Shown here piece by piece: positions 7,813 through 16,846 of a DNA stretch of 64,000 nucleotides. Source of the DNA: an uncultured Chloroflexota bacterium. Lineage in GTDB: Bacteria > Chloroflexota > Anaerolineae > Aggregatilineales > Phototrophicaceae. Below the pieces are notes generated by a model that was not told the origin of the DNA, ran no database searches, and saw nothing but the letters and a program-made list of their open reading frames with translations. A program made the translations under genes and the position numbers. How positions within the stretch are numbered: position 1 is the stretch's first letter; every line of letters starts with the position of its first letter. The stretch covers positions 124,001 to 188,000 of the forward strand of contig CALJKV010000110.1 of the NCBI GenBank assembly GCA_937974245.1, in the 5' to 3' direction.

Positions 7813-9333
7813 TTGGATAATTCACAGTTCTCCATCTCCGGGCAGGAAGCCCGCCGCGTAGCCCGCAATGCCGGGGCGATTGCCGCCGCCCGCATCGTCA
7901 GCAGCGGTGTGCAGGTCGTCTGGCAGCTTGTGCTGGTTTCCGCACTCTCCCCAGATTCCTTCGGCATTTATGGCACAGTCATCGCCTTCACCCTGATTGG
8001 TACATCCGTCACGAACTTTGGCATGGGGCCTGTCGTCATCCGCGATGTTGCCCGTTACCCGCATAAGGCCGGGAAGTACCTCACCGCCACGCTGTTTATG
8101 CAGACGGTTCTGGCGCTGCTGGCCTACCTGGGGGTGAACGCCGCTGCAACGTTAGGAGGATATGGTGAAGCGGTGCGGGTGTTCCTCGCTATCGCCGCGA
8201 TCAGTCTGATCCTGGATGTCCTGGGCAACATGTGTAATGACCTGCTGCTGGCACAGGAGCGCATGGTCGCCTCGTCTGCCCTGACGATTGCCCACATCGT
8301 CGTCATGGTGCTGCTGGCGGGAATCGGGCTGGCGGCGGGGTATGGCCTGTTCGGCGTGTATGCCGGGGCATTGACCTCCAGTTTGCTGCGGGCAGTCGCG
8401 GCCTGGGTGCTGGTGCTGCGCGGCGGCACGCGCCCGGTATGGCCGTTTGACCGGGGAACGGCCTGGCCGCTGCTGGTCAATGGCGCACCGCTGGCGCTGG
8501 CTGCCTTCCTTTACCTGGCCTACCAGCAGATTGATAAGCTGCTGACGAACCTTATCCTGGGGGACGCCGACACGGGCTACCTCTCCTTCGCTTTTTTCAT
8601 CGTGTTCGCGCTGGTCGAATTGCTCAATACCACCGTCCTGACCGCTACATTTCCGTTGATGTCACGGGCGCACGGCGATAGCAACCGGGAATTATTTGGC
8701 TTCATCGTGCAGAAACTCACCTTTTTTACGGTGATTATCGTTCTGCCCATCACGCTCACACTCACGATTTTTACCGGGGATGTGATTGGCTGGTTCGCCT
8801 TCCTGGAGAAGTACCGTCCGGCAGGGGAGGTGCTGCAAATCCTGGCGTGGTATGCGCTGGCGACGATGCTGGTGGCCGTGTTGAGCCAGGGGCTGACAGT
8901 GCAGAACCGCCAGCGGCGCACACTAGGCATCCGGGCAGTGGGGCTGGTCGTGAATATCACTCTGCTGATTGTCCTGCTGCCAACCCTGGGAGTCCCCGGC
9001 GCGGCGGTGTCCTCAGTGTGTGCTGAGGCGCTGGCGCTGGTCTTGCTGGTGGTGGCGTTTCGTGCCGAGGGATGGGATTGGGTGCGGTTGGCACCCCGGT
9101 TGCTGCGGCTGGCGCTGCTGGGCGGCGGTGTCTTCCTGTTGATGCTGGCGCTGCGTGGCGTGCATCCGGTGCTTGGTATGGTATTCGGGTTGGCAGCCTA
9201 TACGGGCGGGATACTCGGCCTGCGGATTCTCGCGCCCGACGACCTCGACCTGCTGTACCGCTTGACGGCGGCGCTGCCCGGCGGGGCATTCATCCATCGC
9301 TACTGGAAACGCAATGTGGCGGTGAACTTCTGA
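7813..9333 (+). CDS. Oligosaccharide flippase family protein (Wzx-like)
   Basis: About 506 residues with 12-14 hydrophobic segments. An N-terminal basic helix (ARRVARNAGAIAAARIVSSG) precedes helix 1, typical of the polysaccharide-transport (MOP) superfamily that flips lipid-linked glycans. The start is uncertain: the longest reading uses a TTG at 7813 and no ribosome-binding site is seen. GC content jumps back to the local norm compared with the two upstream genes. It stands alone, while a second flippase sits in the glycan cluster at 33.5-38.2 kb. Confidence 0.8.
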   Translation: MDNSQFSISGQEARRVARNAGAIAAARIVSSGVQVVWQLVLVSALSPDSFGIYGTVIAFTLIGTSVTNFGMGPVVIRDVARYPHKAGKYLTATLFMQTVLALLAYLGVNAAATLGGYGEAVRVFLAIAAISLILDVLGNMCNDLLLAQERMVASSALTIAHIVVMVLLAGIGLAAGYGLFGVYAGALTSSLLRAVAAWVLVLRGGTRPVWPFDRGTAWPLLVNGAPLALAAFLYLAYQQIDKLLTNLILGDADTGYLSFAFFIVFALVELLNTTVLTATFPLMSRAHGDSNRELFGFIVQKLTFFTVIIVLPITLTLTIFTGDVIGWFAFLEKYRPAGEVLQILAWYALATMLVAVLSQGLTVQNRQRRTLGIRAVGLVVNITLLIVLLPTLGVPGAAVSSVCAEALALVLLVVAFRAEGWDWVRLAPRLLRLALLGGGVFLLMLALRGVHPVLGMVFGLAAYTGGILGLRILAPDDLDLLYRLTAALPGGAFIHRYWKRNVAVNF

Positions 9334-9375
9334 ACCAACGGCGGGAAATCGTAGGCTGGCACACAAGGCGCGGGG

Positions 9376-9392
9376 TGGTAGAATCGGTCTCA
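9376..9392 (+). promoter_or_regulatory. Extended -10 promoter giving a near-leaderless transcript
   Basis: TGGTAGAAT (9376-9384) is an extended -10 box, and the ATG of the CAP protein gene lies only seven bases later, at 9392. Transcription would begin at or next to the A of the ATG, and no ribosome-binding site is present. Confidence 0.5.
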
Positions 9393-10573
9393 TGAAATCA
9401 CGTGCATGGCTTTTCATACTCCTTCTGCTGTTCGCACAAGGCTTCCCGGCAGTCGCCCAGGACGAAATTAACGACCTCCTGGGGCGCGTCAACAACCTGC
9501 GGGTTTCCTTAGGCTTACCGGCCTACGGTTACAATGGCTCGTTGGCCGCTGCTGCCCAGGATCAGGCCCAGTGGATGGTGGATACGGGCAGCGTCTCCCA
9601 TACCCGGCCTGACGGGTCGAACCCGCGCCGCCGGGCCGCCGCCGCCGGGTATCCCTCAACCTGGGTAAGCGAGAATATCTATGGCGGGTCGAATGCGACG
9701 GCCAACGATGCCTGGAGTTTCTGGATGAATTCGAGCATTCACTATGCTGGAATTACCAGCGCCAACAGCAGTGAAATCGGCATCGGCGCGGCGCACGGTG
9801 GTTGGGGTGCGGCCTACGTGCTGGTATTCGGCAATCCCGGCGGGCAATCTGCCCAACCCCGCAGCAGTGGAAATAACAATGGCGGCAGCACCGCCAACAG
9901 CGCTCCGGCAATCCCGGAGCAGCCTGTCTATGTGGTCGGCACCGATGAATACGGCAATATCATGCACGAAATCCAGCCCGGCGACACAATGGGCGACATC
10001 GCGCTGATTTACGGCTACACCTGGGATGACATCCCGGCGATTCTGGCGCTCAACAACCTGACCGAAGAAGACTTCCGCAACCTGGAAATTGAGACTATTT
10101 TGCTCATCCCACCGCAGTCCGGCACGTATACGCCCACGCCCGGCGAACCGACAGCGACGGTGACATACGAACTACCAGCCACCTTTACCAAGACCCCGAC
10201 TCCCACCATGACACTGGAAGCCAATTCGGTTGACCAGTCAACGAGCAATCCGGGCGACCAGGGCATTCTGCCCACCCTCATGCCGACGCCCACGCCCTAC
10301 CCGCGGGCGATTGTCACGGCCAACGCGCTCCCGGCAGCGGTGGCACTGGCTGTGCCTACCGCCCTGGAAACGCCAACACCGTTCCCCACCGAGGCGCTTC
10401 CAGCAGAGACAGCCGTTGCCAGCGTGCTGACCGCTCCGGTATCCGCCTCCACACCCTCAGTTATTATTACAACGGAAGGGACGTCACCCTGGTTGATTGC
10501 TGGGCTGGTGCTACAAGTGGGCGTGCTGGCGTATGCGAGTTTTGAGTTCGTCCGGCGTATCCGGCGGCGCTAA
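9392..10573 (+). CDS. CAP-domain, LysM-domain surface protein with C-terminal anchor
   Basis: 393 residues. Signal peptide at 1-23 (ending PAVAQ), then a CAP/SCP domain (about 24-150; LLGRVNNLRVSLGLPAYGYN, QAQWMVDTGSVSHTRPDG, SENIYGG, EIGIGAAHG), a LysM carbohydrate-binding module (about 190-245; EIQPGDTMGDIALIYGYTWD), a long Thr/Pro linker, and a final helix followed by RRIRRR. This is a cell-surface protein held by a C-terminal anchor, with LysM probably touching cell-wall glycan. The role of the CAP domain in bacteria is largely unknown. Probably a leaderless mRNA. Confidence 0.88.
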   Translation: MKSRAWLFILLLLFAQGFPAVAQDEINDLLGRVNNLRVSLGLPAYGYNGSLAAAAQDQAQWMVDTGSVSHTRPDGSNPRRRAAAAGYPSTWVSENIYGGSNATANDAWSFWMNSSIHYAGITSANSSEIGIGAAHGGWGAAYVLVFGNPGGQSAQPRSSGNNNGGSTANSAPAIPEQPVYVVGTDEYGNIMHEIQPGDTMGDIALIYGYTWDDIPAILALNNLTEEDFRNLEIETILLIPPQSGTYTPTPGEPTATVTYELPATFTKTPTPTMTLEANSVDQSTSNPGDQGILPTLMPTPTPYPRAIVTANALPAAVALAVPTALETPTPFPTEALPAETAVASVLTAPVSASTPSVIITTEGTSPWLIAGLVLQVGVLAYASFEFVRRIRRR

Positions 10574-10585
10574 CCTAACCCTCTA

Positions 10586-11521
10586 TCACAGCAGCACGTC
10601 GCGCAGCGTGCTTTCGTCCACGTTGCCGCCGGAGACAACCACCGCCGTAGGCCGCTTGTCGGGGGGAACAACGCCGCTCATCAGCGCCGCCACACCGACC
10701 GCGCCGCCGCCTTCCACCACCCAGCCCTGCTGGAAGATCATCCAGCGCATCGCCTCGGCAATCTGCGCTTCGGATACCAGCACAATGCGGTCTACGTAGC
10801 GCTGTGCCAGTTCCAGCGTGATCGAACCCGCTTCCACATCCCCGGAGAGCGCCTCGGCCAGTGTATCCCGTACCTGCGGCAGTTCCAGCTTATAGAACAC
10901 GTTGTACATCGCCGGGGCGGATTCGGCGCAGACGCCAATCACTTCAACAGCCGGATTAGTCACCTTGATCGCCAGCGCCACGCCGGAAATCAGGCCGCCA
11001 CCGCTGACCGGCACCAGCACCCGCTCAACACCGGTCAGTGTATCCAGTATTTCCAGCCCGATTGTGCCTGCCCCGGCAACCACCTGCGGATCATTATAGG
11101 CCGAAACAAATGTCGCCCGTGCCGCTTTTTCCAACCGCCGCCCTTCCGCTTCAGCCTCATCGTAGGTTTCGCCAAACAGGATGGCTTCCGCGCCATAGCT
11201 CGTCACGTGCTTAACTTTGCGCTGGGGTGTGTGGGTGGGCATGACGATACGCGCCCGCACCCCGGCCAGGTGCGCCGCATACGCCAACGCCCCGGCATGG
11301 TTGCCCGATGATGCGGCGACCAACCCTTTCTTGCGTGCCGGTTCATCCAATGAAAGGACCGCGTTCAGCGCCCCCCGAATCTTGAAAGAATGGGTTAGAT
11401 TGGCATTTTCCAGCTTCAGCCAGACCGCTTCACTGATTTCCGGCGCATGTTCCAGGGGGGTCGGGGCGAGGTATTGAATCAGGCGATGCCGGGCCTGCAC
11501 AATGTTTGAAACATGAATCAT
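10586..11521 (-). CDS. Threonine/serine dehydratase, catalytic type without ACT domain
   Basis: PLP-dependent fold-type II enzyme, 311 residues, which deaminates threonine (or serine) to 2-oxobutyrate (or pyruvate). The PLP lysine lies in HSFKIRGALN (about residue 47), the phosphate-binding glycine loop in VPVSGGGLISG, and SSGNHAGALAYAA matches the family. It lacks the C-terminal ACT regulatory domain of biosynthetic IlvA, so it resembles the short catabolic form. It ends 13 bases from the convergent CAP gene and starts divergently from a methyltransferase gene. Confidence 0.88.
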   Translation of the reverse strand: MIHVSNIVQARHRLIQYLAPTPLEHAPEISEAVWLKLENANLTHSFKIRGALNAVLSLDEPARKKGLVAASSGNHAGALAYAAHLAGVRARIVMPTHTPQRKVKHVTSYGAEAILFGETYDEAEAEGRRLEKAARATFVSAYNDPQVVAGAGTIGLEILDTLTGVERVLVPVSGGGLISGVALAIKVTNPAVEVIGVCAESAPAMYNVFYKLELPQVRDTLAEALSGDVEAGSITLELAQRYVDRIVLVSEAQIAEAMRWMIFQQGWVVEGGGAVGVAALMSGVVPPDKRPTAVVVSGGNVDESTLRDVLL

Positions 11522-11566
11522 CAGATTTTATCCTGTTGCATAACAGCCAAATTGCCTTATAGTGGT

Positions 11567-11572
11567 TATAAT
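11567..11572 (+). promoter_or_regulatory. -10 box of the methyltransferase gene
   Basis: TATAAT, 37 bases before the ATG at 11609, in the divergent spacer. No good -35 box at 16-18 bases is visible. Confidence 0.35.
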
Positions 11573-11608
11573 TGAAACGGTTGCGCCCAACAAACTTATG
11601 GATGTGCG

Positions 11609-12487
11609 ATGTTTACTCCAAACGACCCTGATATCATACACAATTTATTCCTGAATGACGAAGCGCTCCGCATTCGACAAGATACCCATGACCGTTTCAG
11701 TGTTCCACGAATCGATTTTGCCGCCTGGGCCTTGAGTTGTGTGCAGTGGCGTGGTGATGAACGGGTGCTGGATGTGGGCTGCGGGCCAGGGCGGTGGCAT
11801 AGTACCCTGCTGCATCAGTATCCTAGCATTGATTATTACGGCCTTGACCTGCATTTCAATATGCTGGTGAACCACCCGGCACAGCCGTTACTGGCGATTG
11901 GGGATGCTCATGACCTCCCTTATCCAGACGATATGTTTGACGTGGTCATGGCAAATCATATGTTGTTTCATGTGCAGGATATTGAGACCACCATTGATGA
12001 GTTTCGGCGGGTGCTGAAGCCGGAAGGCGTACTGATGACCACCACCAACAGTGCGCATAATCTACCCGAACTCCAGGTACTGATGCGGCGGGCGATCACG
12101 CTGTTGGCGCCGCCAGGTACGCCCCATGTGCAGCCCCCACAGCCGGTCAGTACGCGCTTTACCCTGGAAAATGGCACGCAGCAGTTATCCCGTCACTTTT
12201 TCGCAGTCGTTCGTCACGACCTGCCCAGCCTGTTTGTATTCCCTTCCGCTGATCCGATCGTGGATTATCTGGATAGCGCCCGCAGCGTCAATGAGTCGCA
12301 ACTTCCGCCCGGTGTGTACTGGAAAGACGTGCTGATGATTGTCCGCGAACAGGCGGATCGTCTGCTGGAACACTTCGGGGAACTGGTGATTAATAAACTC
12401 AATGGTGTGTTAATCGCCACTGATAAGGGCGATTTTATTCGGCAATACCTGGAATACCAGTCACACTCGGAAAAACGATACCCTTAG
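11609..12487 (+). CDS. Class I SAM-dependent methyltransferase
   Basis: 292 residues. Motif I VLDVGCGPGRWH (about 52-63) binds S-adenosylmethionine; GLDLHFNML follows as motif II, then GDAHDLPYPDDMFDVVMANH and EFRRVLKPEGVLMTTTN, the pattern of the Methyltransf_11 family. The C-terminal third, after about residue 170, is not part of the core and may fix the substrate, which cannot be told. It stands alone between divergent and convergent genes. Confidence 0.85.
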   Translation: MFTPNDPDIIHNLFLNDEALRIRQDTHDRFSVPRIDFAAWALSCVQWRGDERVLDVGCGPGRWHSTLLHQYPSIDYYGLDLHFNMLVNHPAQPLLAIGDAHDLPYPDDMFDVVMANHMLFHVQDIETTIDEFRRVLKPEGVLMTTTNSAHNLPELQVLMRRAITLLAPPGTPHVQPPQPVSTRFTLENGTQQLSRHFFAVVRHDLPSLFVFPSADPIVDYLDSARSVNESQLPPGVYWKDVLMIVREQADRLLEHFGELVINKLNGVLIATDKGDFIRQYLEYQSHSEKRYP

Positions 12488-12507
12488 CCGGCCAGATGAA
12501 GCACTGA

Positions 12508-13209
12508 CTACACAAAAGCCGTGCTGTCGTCATCGGGTTTGGTATGTGGCTCGTGTTCCTGGAACCCATAACGCCCTACCAGCGGGACGAACCTGACCGG
12601 AACCATCTGTTCGATCTCCCAACGGTTATTTTGCCGGGTGACGAATTCAAGATACTGGTTCTTCTCGTCGCCAATCGGCAAGATCATCCGGCCACCATCG
12701 GGGCGAAGCTGTGAACGCAGTGGGCCGGGCAGTGCGGGTGCGGCAGCGGTGACGATGATGGCATCAAATGGTGCCATGTCCGGCAAGCCCTGGCTGCCAT
12801 CTCCCACATGAATTTCAAGGTTATTGTATCCCAATCGGCTGAGGATATTCGCGGCTCGTTCCGCCAACCGGGGATACCGTTCCAGACTGTAGACCTGGGC
12901 CGCCAGTTCACATAGTACCGCCGTTTGGTAGCCCGACCCCGTGCCGATTTCCAGCACCCGCTCATGCCCGCTTAAATACAGCAGCTGGGTCATCACGGCG
13001 ACTATATACGGCTGTGAAATCGTCTGGTCTTCACCAATCGGCAGCGGTGAATCGCGGTATGCGAGGTGGCTTAAATCTGGCGCAACAAACTCGTGGCGGG
13101 GGATCCGGCGCATAGCATCCAGCACACGCGGGTTTTCAATACCGCGCGCCACTAACTGTTTTTCCACCATTTTTTCGCGCAATGTGCGAAATTTCTCTTC
13201 TTCGGCCAC
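12508..13209 (-). CDS. pcm: Protein-L-isoaspartate O-methyltransferase
   Basis: Repair enzyme that methylates L-isoaspartyl residues of aged proteins using S-adenosylmethionine. The 233 residues carry the family marks: LVARGIENPRVLDAMRRIPR near the N-terminus, YRDSPLPIGEDQTISQPYIV, the SAM site VLEIGTGSGYQTAVL, and IIVTAAAPALPGPL. The start is taken as GTG at 13209; no clear ribosome-binding site is seen, and the ATG of MVEKQLVARG, 13 codons in, is an alternative. Converges with the methyltransferase gene 20 bases away. Confidence 0.92.
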   Translation of the reverse strand: MAEEEKFRTLREKMVEKQLVARGIENPRVLDAMRRIPRHEFVAPDLSHLAYRDSPLPIGEDQTISQPYIVAVMTQLLYLSGHERVLEIGTGSGYQTAVLCELAAQVYSLERYPRLAERAANILSRLGYNNLEIHVGDGSQGLPDMAPFDAIIVTAAAPALPGPLRSQLRPDGGRMILPIGDEKNQYLEFVTRQNNRWEIEQMVPVRFVPLVGRYGFQEHEPHTKPDDDSTAFV

Positions 13210-13312
13210 GAGTGTACCCAGTTCAGATCATCATGAAAATGTAATCCTTATTCTCAGTATATATCAGGAATCGGATTGGCGAAAACCCGTATTGATACCG
13301 CCTGTGGACCCC

Positions 13313-13343
13313 TTGACTCTCAAGTCGCTTGAGACCACAAACT
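13313..13343 (+). promoter_or_regulatory. MerR-type promoter with SoxR-like operator
   Basis: TTGACT (13313-13318) is followed by a perfect 7-bp inverted repeat, TCTCAAG-TCG-CTTGAGA (13318-13334), lying between the -35 box and a weak -10 (CAAACT, 13338-13343) with a long 19-base spacer. An operator inside an overlong spacer is the hallmark of MerR-family control. The arms resemble the known SoxR site CCTCAAGTTAACTTGAGG. Confidence 0.55.
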
Positions 13344-13374
13344 AAAGACAAAGGCCTTTTGCATTGGAGTGGAA

Positions 13375-14190
13375 ATGTTCAGAATCGGAGATTTTTCCAG
13401 ACTATGCCGCGTTCCGGTATCCACACTGCGTTATTACGCCGATATCGGTCTGCTGGAGCCGGCGCAGGTAGATCGTTTCACCAGCTACCGTTACTACACG
13501 CTCGACCAGTTCCCCCGGCTCAACCGTATTCTGGCGTTCAAAGACCTGGGATTATCGCTTGAGCAGATCAGGCAGTTGTTGGATGAAGATATAGCCTCTT
13601 CCGAAATTCGCGGGATGCTCCGGCTCAAGCAGGCGGAAATTCAGCAGCAGTTGGATACGGAGGCGGCGCGGCTGGCACGGGTCGAAGCGCGTCTTAGACA
13701 AATTGAACAGGAGGGACAGATGCCACAGCAAGAAGTCGTACACAAAGCCATTGAACAACAGATGGTGATCGCTATTCGGGAGATTATTCCCCAGCCCGCA
13801 ATGGTCGGGGCATTGATCGGGGAGGTGTACCAGGCGATGGCCCGCCATAACCTCATCCCAGCCGGGCCACCTATCGCGTTGTTCCACGACACGGAATTCA
13901 AACCGGAAAATCTGGATGTGGAAGTTGCTTTCCCCGTTGCTAATGCACCTGATACCCTTGCACTGGGTGATGGACGGCTAGCCACTAAACGAGAACTGCC
14001 TGCCGTGCCACAGGCCGCGTGCATCATTCATGTTGGTGATTACAGCAAGTTTGAAGAAACCTACGCTATTATCGGCCAGTGGATCGCCAGCAGCGGATAC
14101 ACCATCGCCGGGCCATCGCGGGAAATCTACCTGGCCCCCCCCGGCGATAATGCCATGACAGAAATCCAGTTCCCGGTCATCAAGGGGTAA
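13375..14190 (+). CDS. MerR family regulator with GyrI-like effector domain (BmrR type)
   Basis: About 271 residues. The MerR helix-turn-helix covers FRIGDFSRLCRVPVSTLRYYADIGLL (read in two parts, about 2-27), with the wing at DRFTSYRYYTLDQF, a dimer helix to about 120, and a C-terminal GyrI-like ligand-binding domain (about 125-271; ends YLAPPGDNAMTEIQFPV). Such proteins sense hydrophobic or cationic drugs and twist a long-spacer promoter. I chose ATG 13375 because GGAG lies five bases upstream; a GTG at 13369 is in frame. No drug-pump gene is adjacent, so it probably regulates itself and distant targets. Confidence 0.88.
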   Translation: MFRIGDFSRLCRVPVSTLRYYADIGLLEPAQVDRFTSYRYYTLDQFPRLNRILAFKDLGLSLEQIRQLLDEDIASSEIRGMLRLKQAEIQQQLDTEAARLARVEARLRQIEQEGQMPQQEVVHKAIEQQMVIAIREIIPQPAMVGALIGEVYQAMARHNLIPAGPPIALFHDTEFKPENLDVEVAFPVANAPDTLALGDGRLATKRELPAVPQAACIIHVGDYSKFEETYAIIGQWIASSGYTIAGPSREIYLAPPGDNAMTEIQFPVIKG

Positions 14191-14212
14191 GAAAGATAAC
14201 CTGGGCAAACCC

Positions 14213-14254
14213 AGCGTGGAGGGATGTCTGGTACATCCCCCACGCTTCGCTTTT
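14213..14254 (+). terminator. Rho-independent terminator after the MerR gene
   Basis: AGCGTGG (14213-14219) and GGGATGT (14221-14227), with one bulged A between them, pair with ACATCCC (14233-14239) and CCACGCT (14240-14246). The 14-bp stem is followed by TTCGCTTTT. Confidence 0.75.
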
Positions 14255-14322
14255 ACGCACTTTCCTTTTTCCCCGGCTGCCGCCATACTGGACAGGTATC
14301 GTAAAACGACAGGAGAGACAGC

Positions 14323-14667
14323 ATGGCCCATGATAATCACCACACCAACGACCCTTTGCGCGACCTGACGCATTCGACGCTGGCGTTTTACGAGCGTTTC
14401 GGGTTACAGCCGGATGTTGCGGATATGATTCAGAATTTTCGAGAAGAAGTCGGTGAGTTAGTCGAGGCTGCGCAGGATGGGATGGATAAGCAGCATATCG
14501 CGGAAGAGGCGGGAGATGTATTTGTAACGGCCATTGGCGTCTGCTGGGCGTCCGGGGTGGACATTGAACAGCTTGTTGACCAGGTCTACCGGGTTATCGC
14601 TAAGAATGATGCCAAAAACCATGAAACACATGTTTACACTGATGGAAAAATTCGCCGCCGTAAGTAG
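14323..14667 (+). CDS. MazG-like nucleotide pyrophosphohydrolase
   Basis: 114-residue all-alpha NTP pyrophosphatase. The metal-binding pattern is visible as FREEVGELVEAAQ (about residues 41-53) followed by EEAGDVFVTAIGV (about 64-76), that is EExxE and ExxD helices. Proteins of this class hydrolyse (d)NTPs to monophosphates and diphosphate and clean up abnormal or excess nucleotides. AGGAGA six bases before the ATG supports the start. It stands alone; the exact substrate cannot be inferred. Confidence 0.8.
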   Translation: MAHDNHHTNDPLRDLTHSTLAFYERFGLQPDVADMIQNFREEVGELVEAAQDGMDKQHIAEEAGDVFVTAIGVCWASGVDIEQLVDQVYRVIAKNDAKNHETHVYTDGKIRRRK

Positions 14668-14716
14668 GGAGCACAGACCGGCACCCCCGCTGAGCAACGT
14701 AACCGTCCTGGGATCG

Positions 14717-14812
14717 TTATGCGCCGGAGTTCACCAGCGAAATTCCGAAAATCATCCCTACAATGAATACGATGAGCGCCAGGATGACGAAACCTTCAAC
14801 TGACAGGAACAT
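14717..14812 (-). CDS. 31-residue single-helix membrane microprotein
   Basis: A short reading frame, MFLSVEGFVILALIVFIVGM and eleven more residues, that is almost entirely one membrane helix. It starts at ATG 14812 with a strong ribosome-binding site (GGGGAGG, five bases away) and ends at TAA 14717. The strength of the site and uninterrupted hydrophobicity make it a likely real small protein, perhaps a modulator of a membrane complex. No family is recognised. It points toward, and ends 49 bases from, the MazG-like gene. Confidence 0.6.
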   Translation of the reverse strand: MFLSVEGFVILALIVFIVGMIFGISLVNSGA

Positions 14813-15145
14813 GATAACCTCCCCAGGTGTATTAAGTGATAAAGAGCCGCCCTACACTATTTTCTGAATGTACTATTGTCATAGTAGCAAAAAACCTGTA
14901 AAAGCGGCCCCGTATTTTTAGGGGTTATTTGTCGGGCGGTACTATTGTGCTATTCAGTGGATGTTATATCTGGCATCTTTCGAAATAGTTGCCGTAATTT
15001 CTCCTGTTTTTCAGACCATTTCACTGCCAAACCTCCGCTGGCATCATGTGCCTTGACACTGTTGCGCTCCACTGTTCTAATTCCCTGCATTGAACACGGG
15101 TTAAGCCATACATTTTAGGTGCGGCCTCATAATAAGGACAGCAGC
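14813..15145. other. Intergenic region with divergent leaders
   Basis: About 330 bases without a gene. It holds the ribosome-binding site of the microprotein at its left end and the alpha-glucosidase promoter at its right end (15053-15081). The middle is AT-rich with no repeat or RNA that I recognise. Confidence 0.6.
15053..15081 (+). promoter_or_regulatory. Sigma70-type promoter of the alpha-glucosidase gene
   Basis: TTGACA (15053-15058), 17-base spacer, TCTAAT (15076-15081), five of six matching TATAAT. Transcription would start near 15088, about 58 bases before the ATG. Confidence 0.65.
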
Positions 15146-16846
15146 ATGACTATGCAAACCAAGACATCCTGGTGGAAAGAAAGCGTCGTCTACCAAATCT
15201 ATCCACGCAGTTTTTATGATAGTAACGGCGACGGTATTGGCGACCTGCGCGGCATCATCCAGAAGCTCGATTATCTCAAGGAACTGGGGGTGGATGTGGT
15301 CTGGCTTTCCCCGGTGTATAAATCCCCTAATGACGACAATGGCTATGACATCAGCGATTACCGCGACATCATGAACGAGTTTGGCACGCTGGCTGACTGG
15401 GAAGAATTACTCGATGGGATGCACCAGCGCGGCATCAAACTGGTGATGGATCTTGTCGTCAACCATACCTCCGACGAACACCCCTGGTTTGTTGAGTCGC
15501 GCAAATCCAAGGATAACCCGTACCGGGACTACTATGTCTGGCATCCCGGTAGAGACGGCCATGAACCGAACAACTGGGTATCATATTTCAGCGGGTCGGT
15601 CTGGCAGTACGACAAGGTAACTGGCGAATACTATCTGCACCTGTTTTCTAAGAAGCAGCCCGATCTCAACTGGGAAAATCCCAAAGTGCGTGCCGAAATC
15701 TACGACATGATGCACTGGTGGTTGCAGAAGGGCATTGACGGCTTCCGCATGGATGTCATCAATATGATCTCGAAAACCCCTGGTCTGCCGGATGCTGATG
15801 TCACGAGTAAAAGCCGTTACCAGTATGGCGGGCAGCATTTCATCTGTGGGCCGCGTTTACTCGAATTCATGGATGAAATGAAACGGGAAGTCCTGTCGAA
15901 ATACGACATCCTCACAGTTGGCGAGACTCCGGATGTGACCACCCAGGATGCTATTGACCTCACGAATGAAACCGATGGCGCACTCAATATGGTATTTCAG
16001 TTTGAACACATGGATATTGATGCCGCGGCGCCGGGTTCATCCCGTCGCAGTGTGTCTCCCTGGAAGCTCGCTGATCTGAAACGTGTGATGACACACTGGC
16101 AGAAAGACCTTGAAAACCAGGGCTGGAACAGTATTTACCTGACGAATCACGACCAACCGCGTACTGTATCGCGCTTTGGCAACGACAGTGCCTACCGGAT
16201 TGAATCGGCCAAGCTGCTTGTTACCTTCACCCATTTGCAGCAGGGTACGCCCTACATCTACCAGGGCGATGAAATTGGCATGACGAATATCGCGTTTGAG
16301 GCGATTGACGACTACCGTGACATCGAAACACTTAACCTCTATCACGAGCTGGTAGCCGAACAAGGGATGGACGTGGCATCTGTACTGGCGATTCTGCACG
16401 CAAAGAGCCGCGACAATGCCCGTACCCCGGTACAGTGGGACGATAGCCCACATGCTGGATTCACCACCGGCACGCCCTGGATTAAGGTCAATCCTAACTA
16501 TCGTGCGATTAATGTGCAGCAAGCCCTGGCAGACCCGGACTCGGTTTTCTACTACTTTCAAAAACTCATCCGATTACGCAAACAATACCCGATCTTTGTC
16601 TATGGTATCTATGATCTCATCCTGGACGAGCATCCGCATATTTATGCTTTCACCCGCACACTGGGGGATGAACAACTGCTCGTAATACTGAATTTCACCG
16701 CGGGAGAGCCGCTGTTTGTGCTGCCGGAGGAGATTGCTTTCGCCCACCAGGAGCTGCTCATCGCCAATTATGCGGTGGAGTCCGGCGCGGGAATCAACGA
16801 GGTCAAACTACGTCCATATGAGGCGCGGGTGTATCGGCTGTGGTAG
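15146..16846 (+). CDS. GH13 alpha-glucosidase (oligo-1,6-glucosidase type)
   Basis: Cytoplasmic glycoside hydrolase of family GH13, 566 residues; splits glucose from the non-reducing end of short malto- or isomalto-oligosaccharides. It has the opening WWKESVVYQIYPRSFYDSNG and the four conserved regions: DLVVNHTSDEHPWF, GFRMDVIN (nucleophile Asp about 203), TVGETPD (acid/base Glu about 260) and LTNHDQPR (Asp about 336). No signal peptide. ATG 15146 was chosen since AAGGA lies seven bases upstream; the longer GTG start at 15119 lacks support. It precedes a sugar ABC importer, whose products it likely degrades. Confidence 0.9.
   Translation: MTMQTKTSWWKESVVYQIYPRSFYDSNGDGIGDLRGIIQKLDYLKELGVDVVWLSPVYKSPNDDNGYDISDYRDIMNEFGTLADWEELLDGMHQRGIKLVMDLVVNHTSDEHPWFVESRKSKDNPYRDYYVWHPGRDGHEPNNWVSYFSGSVWQYDKVTGEYYLHLFSKKQPDLNWENPKVRAEIYDMMHWWLQKGIDGFRMDVINMISKTPGLPDADVTSKSRYQYGGQHFICGPRLLEFMDEMKREVLSKYDILTVGETPDVTTQDAIDLTNETDGALNMVFQFEHMDIDAAAPGSSRRSVSPWKLADLKRVMTHWQKDLENQGWNSIYLTNHDQPRTVSRFGNDSAYRIESAKLLVTFTHLQQGTPYIYQGDEIGMTNIAFEAIDDYRDIETLNLYHELVAEQGMDVASVLAILHAKSRDNARTPVQWDDSPHAGFTTGTPWIKVNPNYRAINVQQALADPDSVFYYFQKLIRLRKQYPIFVYGIYDLILDEHPHIYAFTRTLGDEQLLVILNFTAGEPLFVLPEEIAFAHQELLIANYAVESGAGINEVKLRPYEARVYRLW

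Noticed and set aside
9357..9371. TGGCAC resembling a sigma54 -24 box before the CAP gene
   Set aside because: The matching -12 TTGCA is absent, while an extended sigma70 -10 sits beside the ATG.
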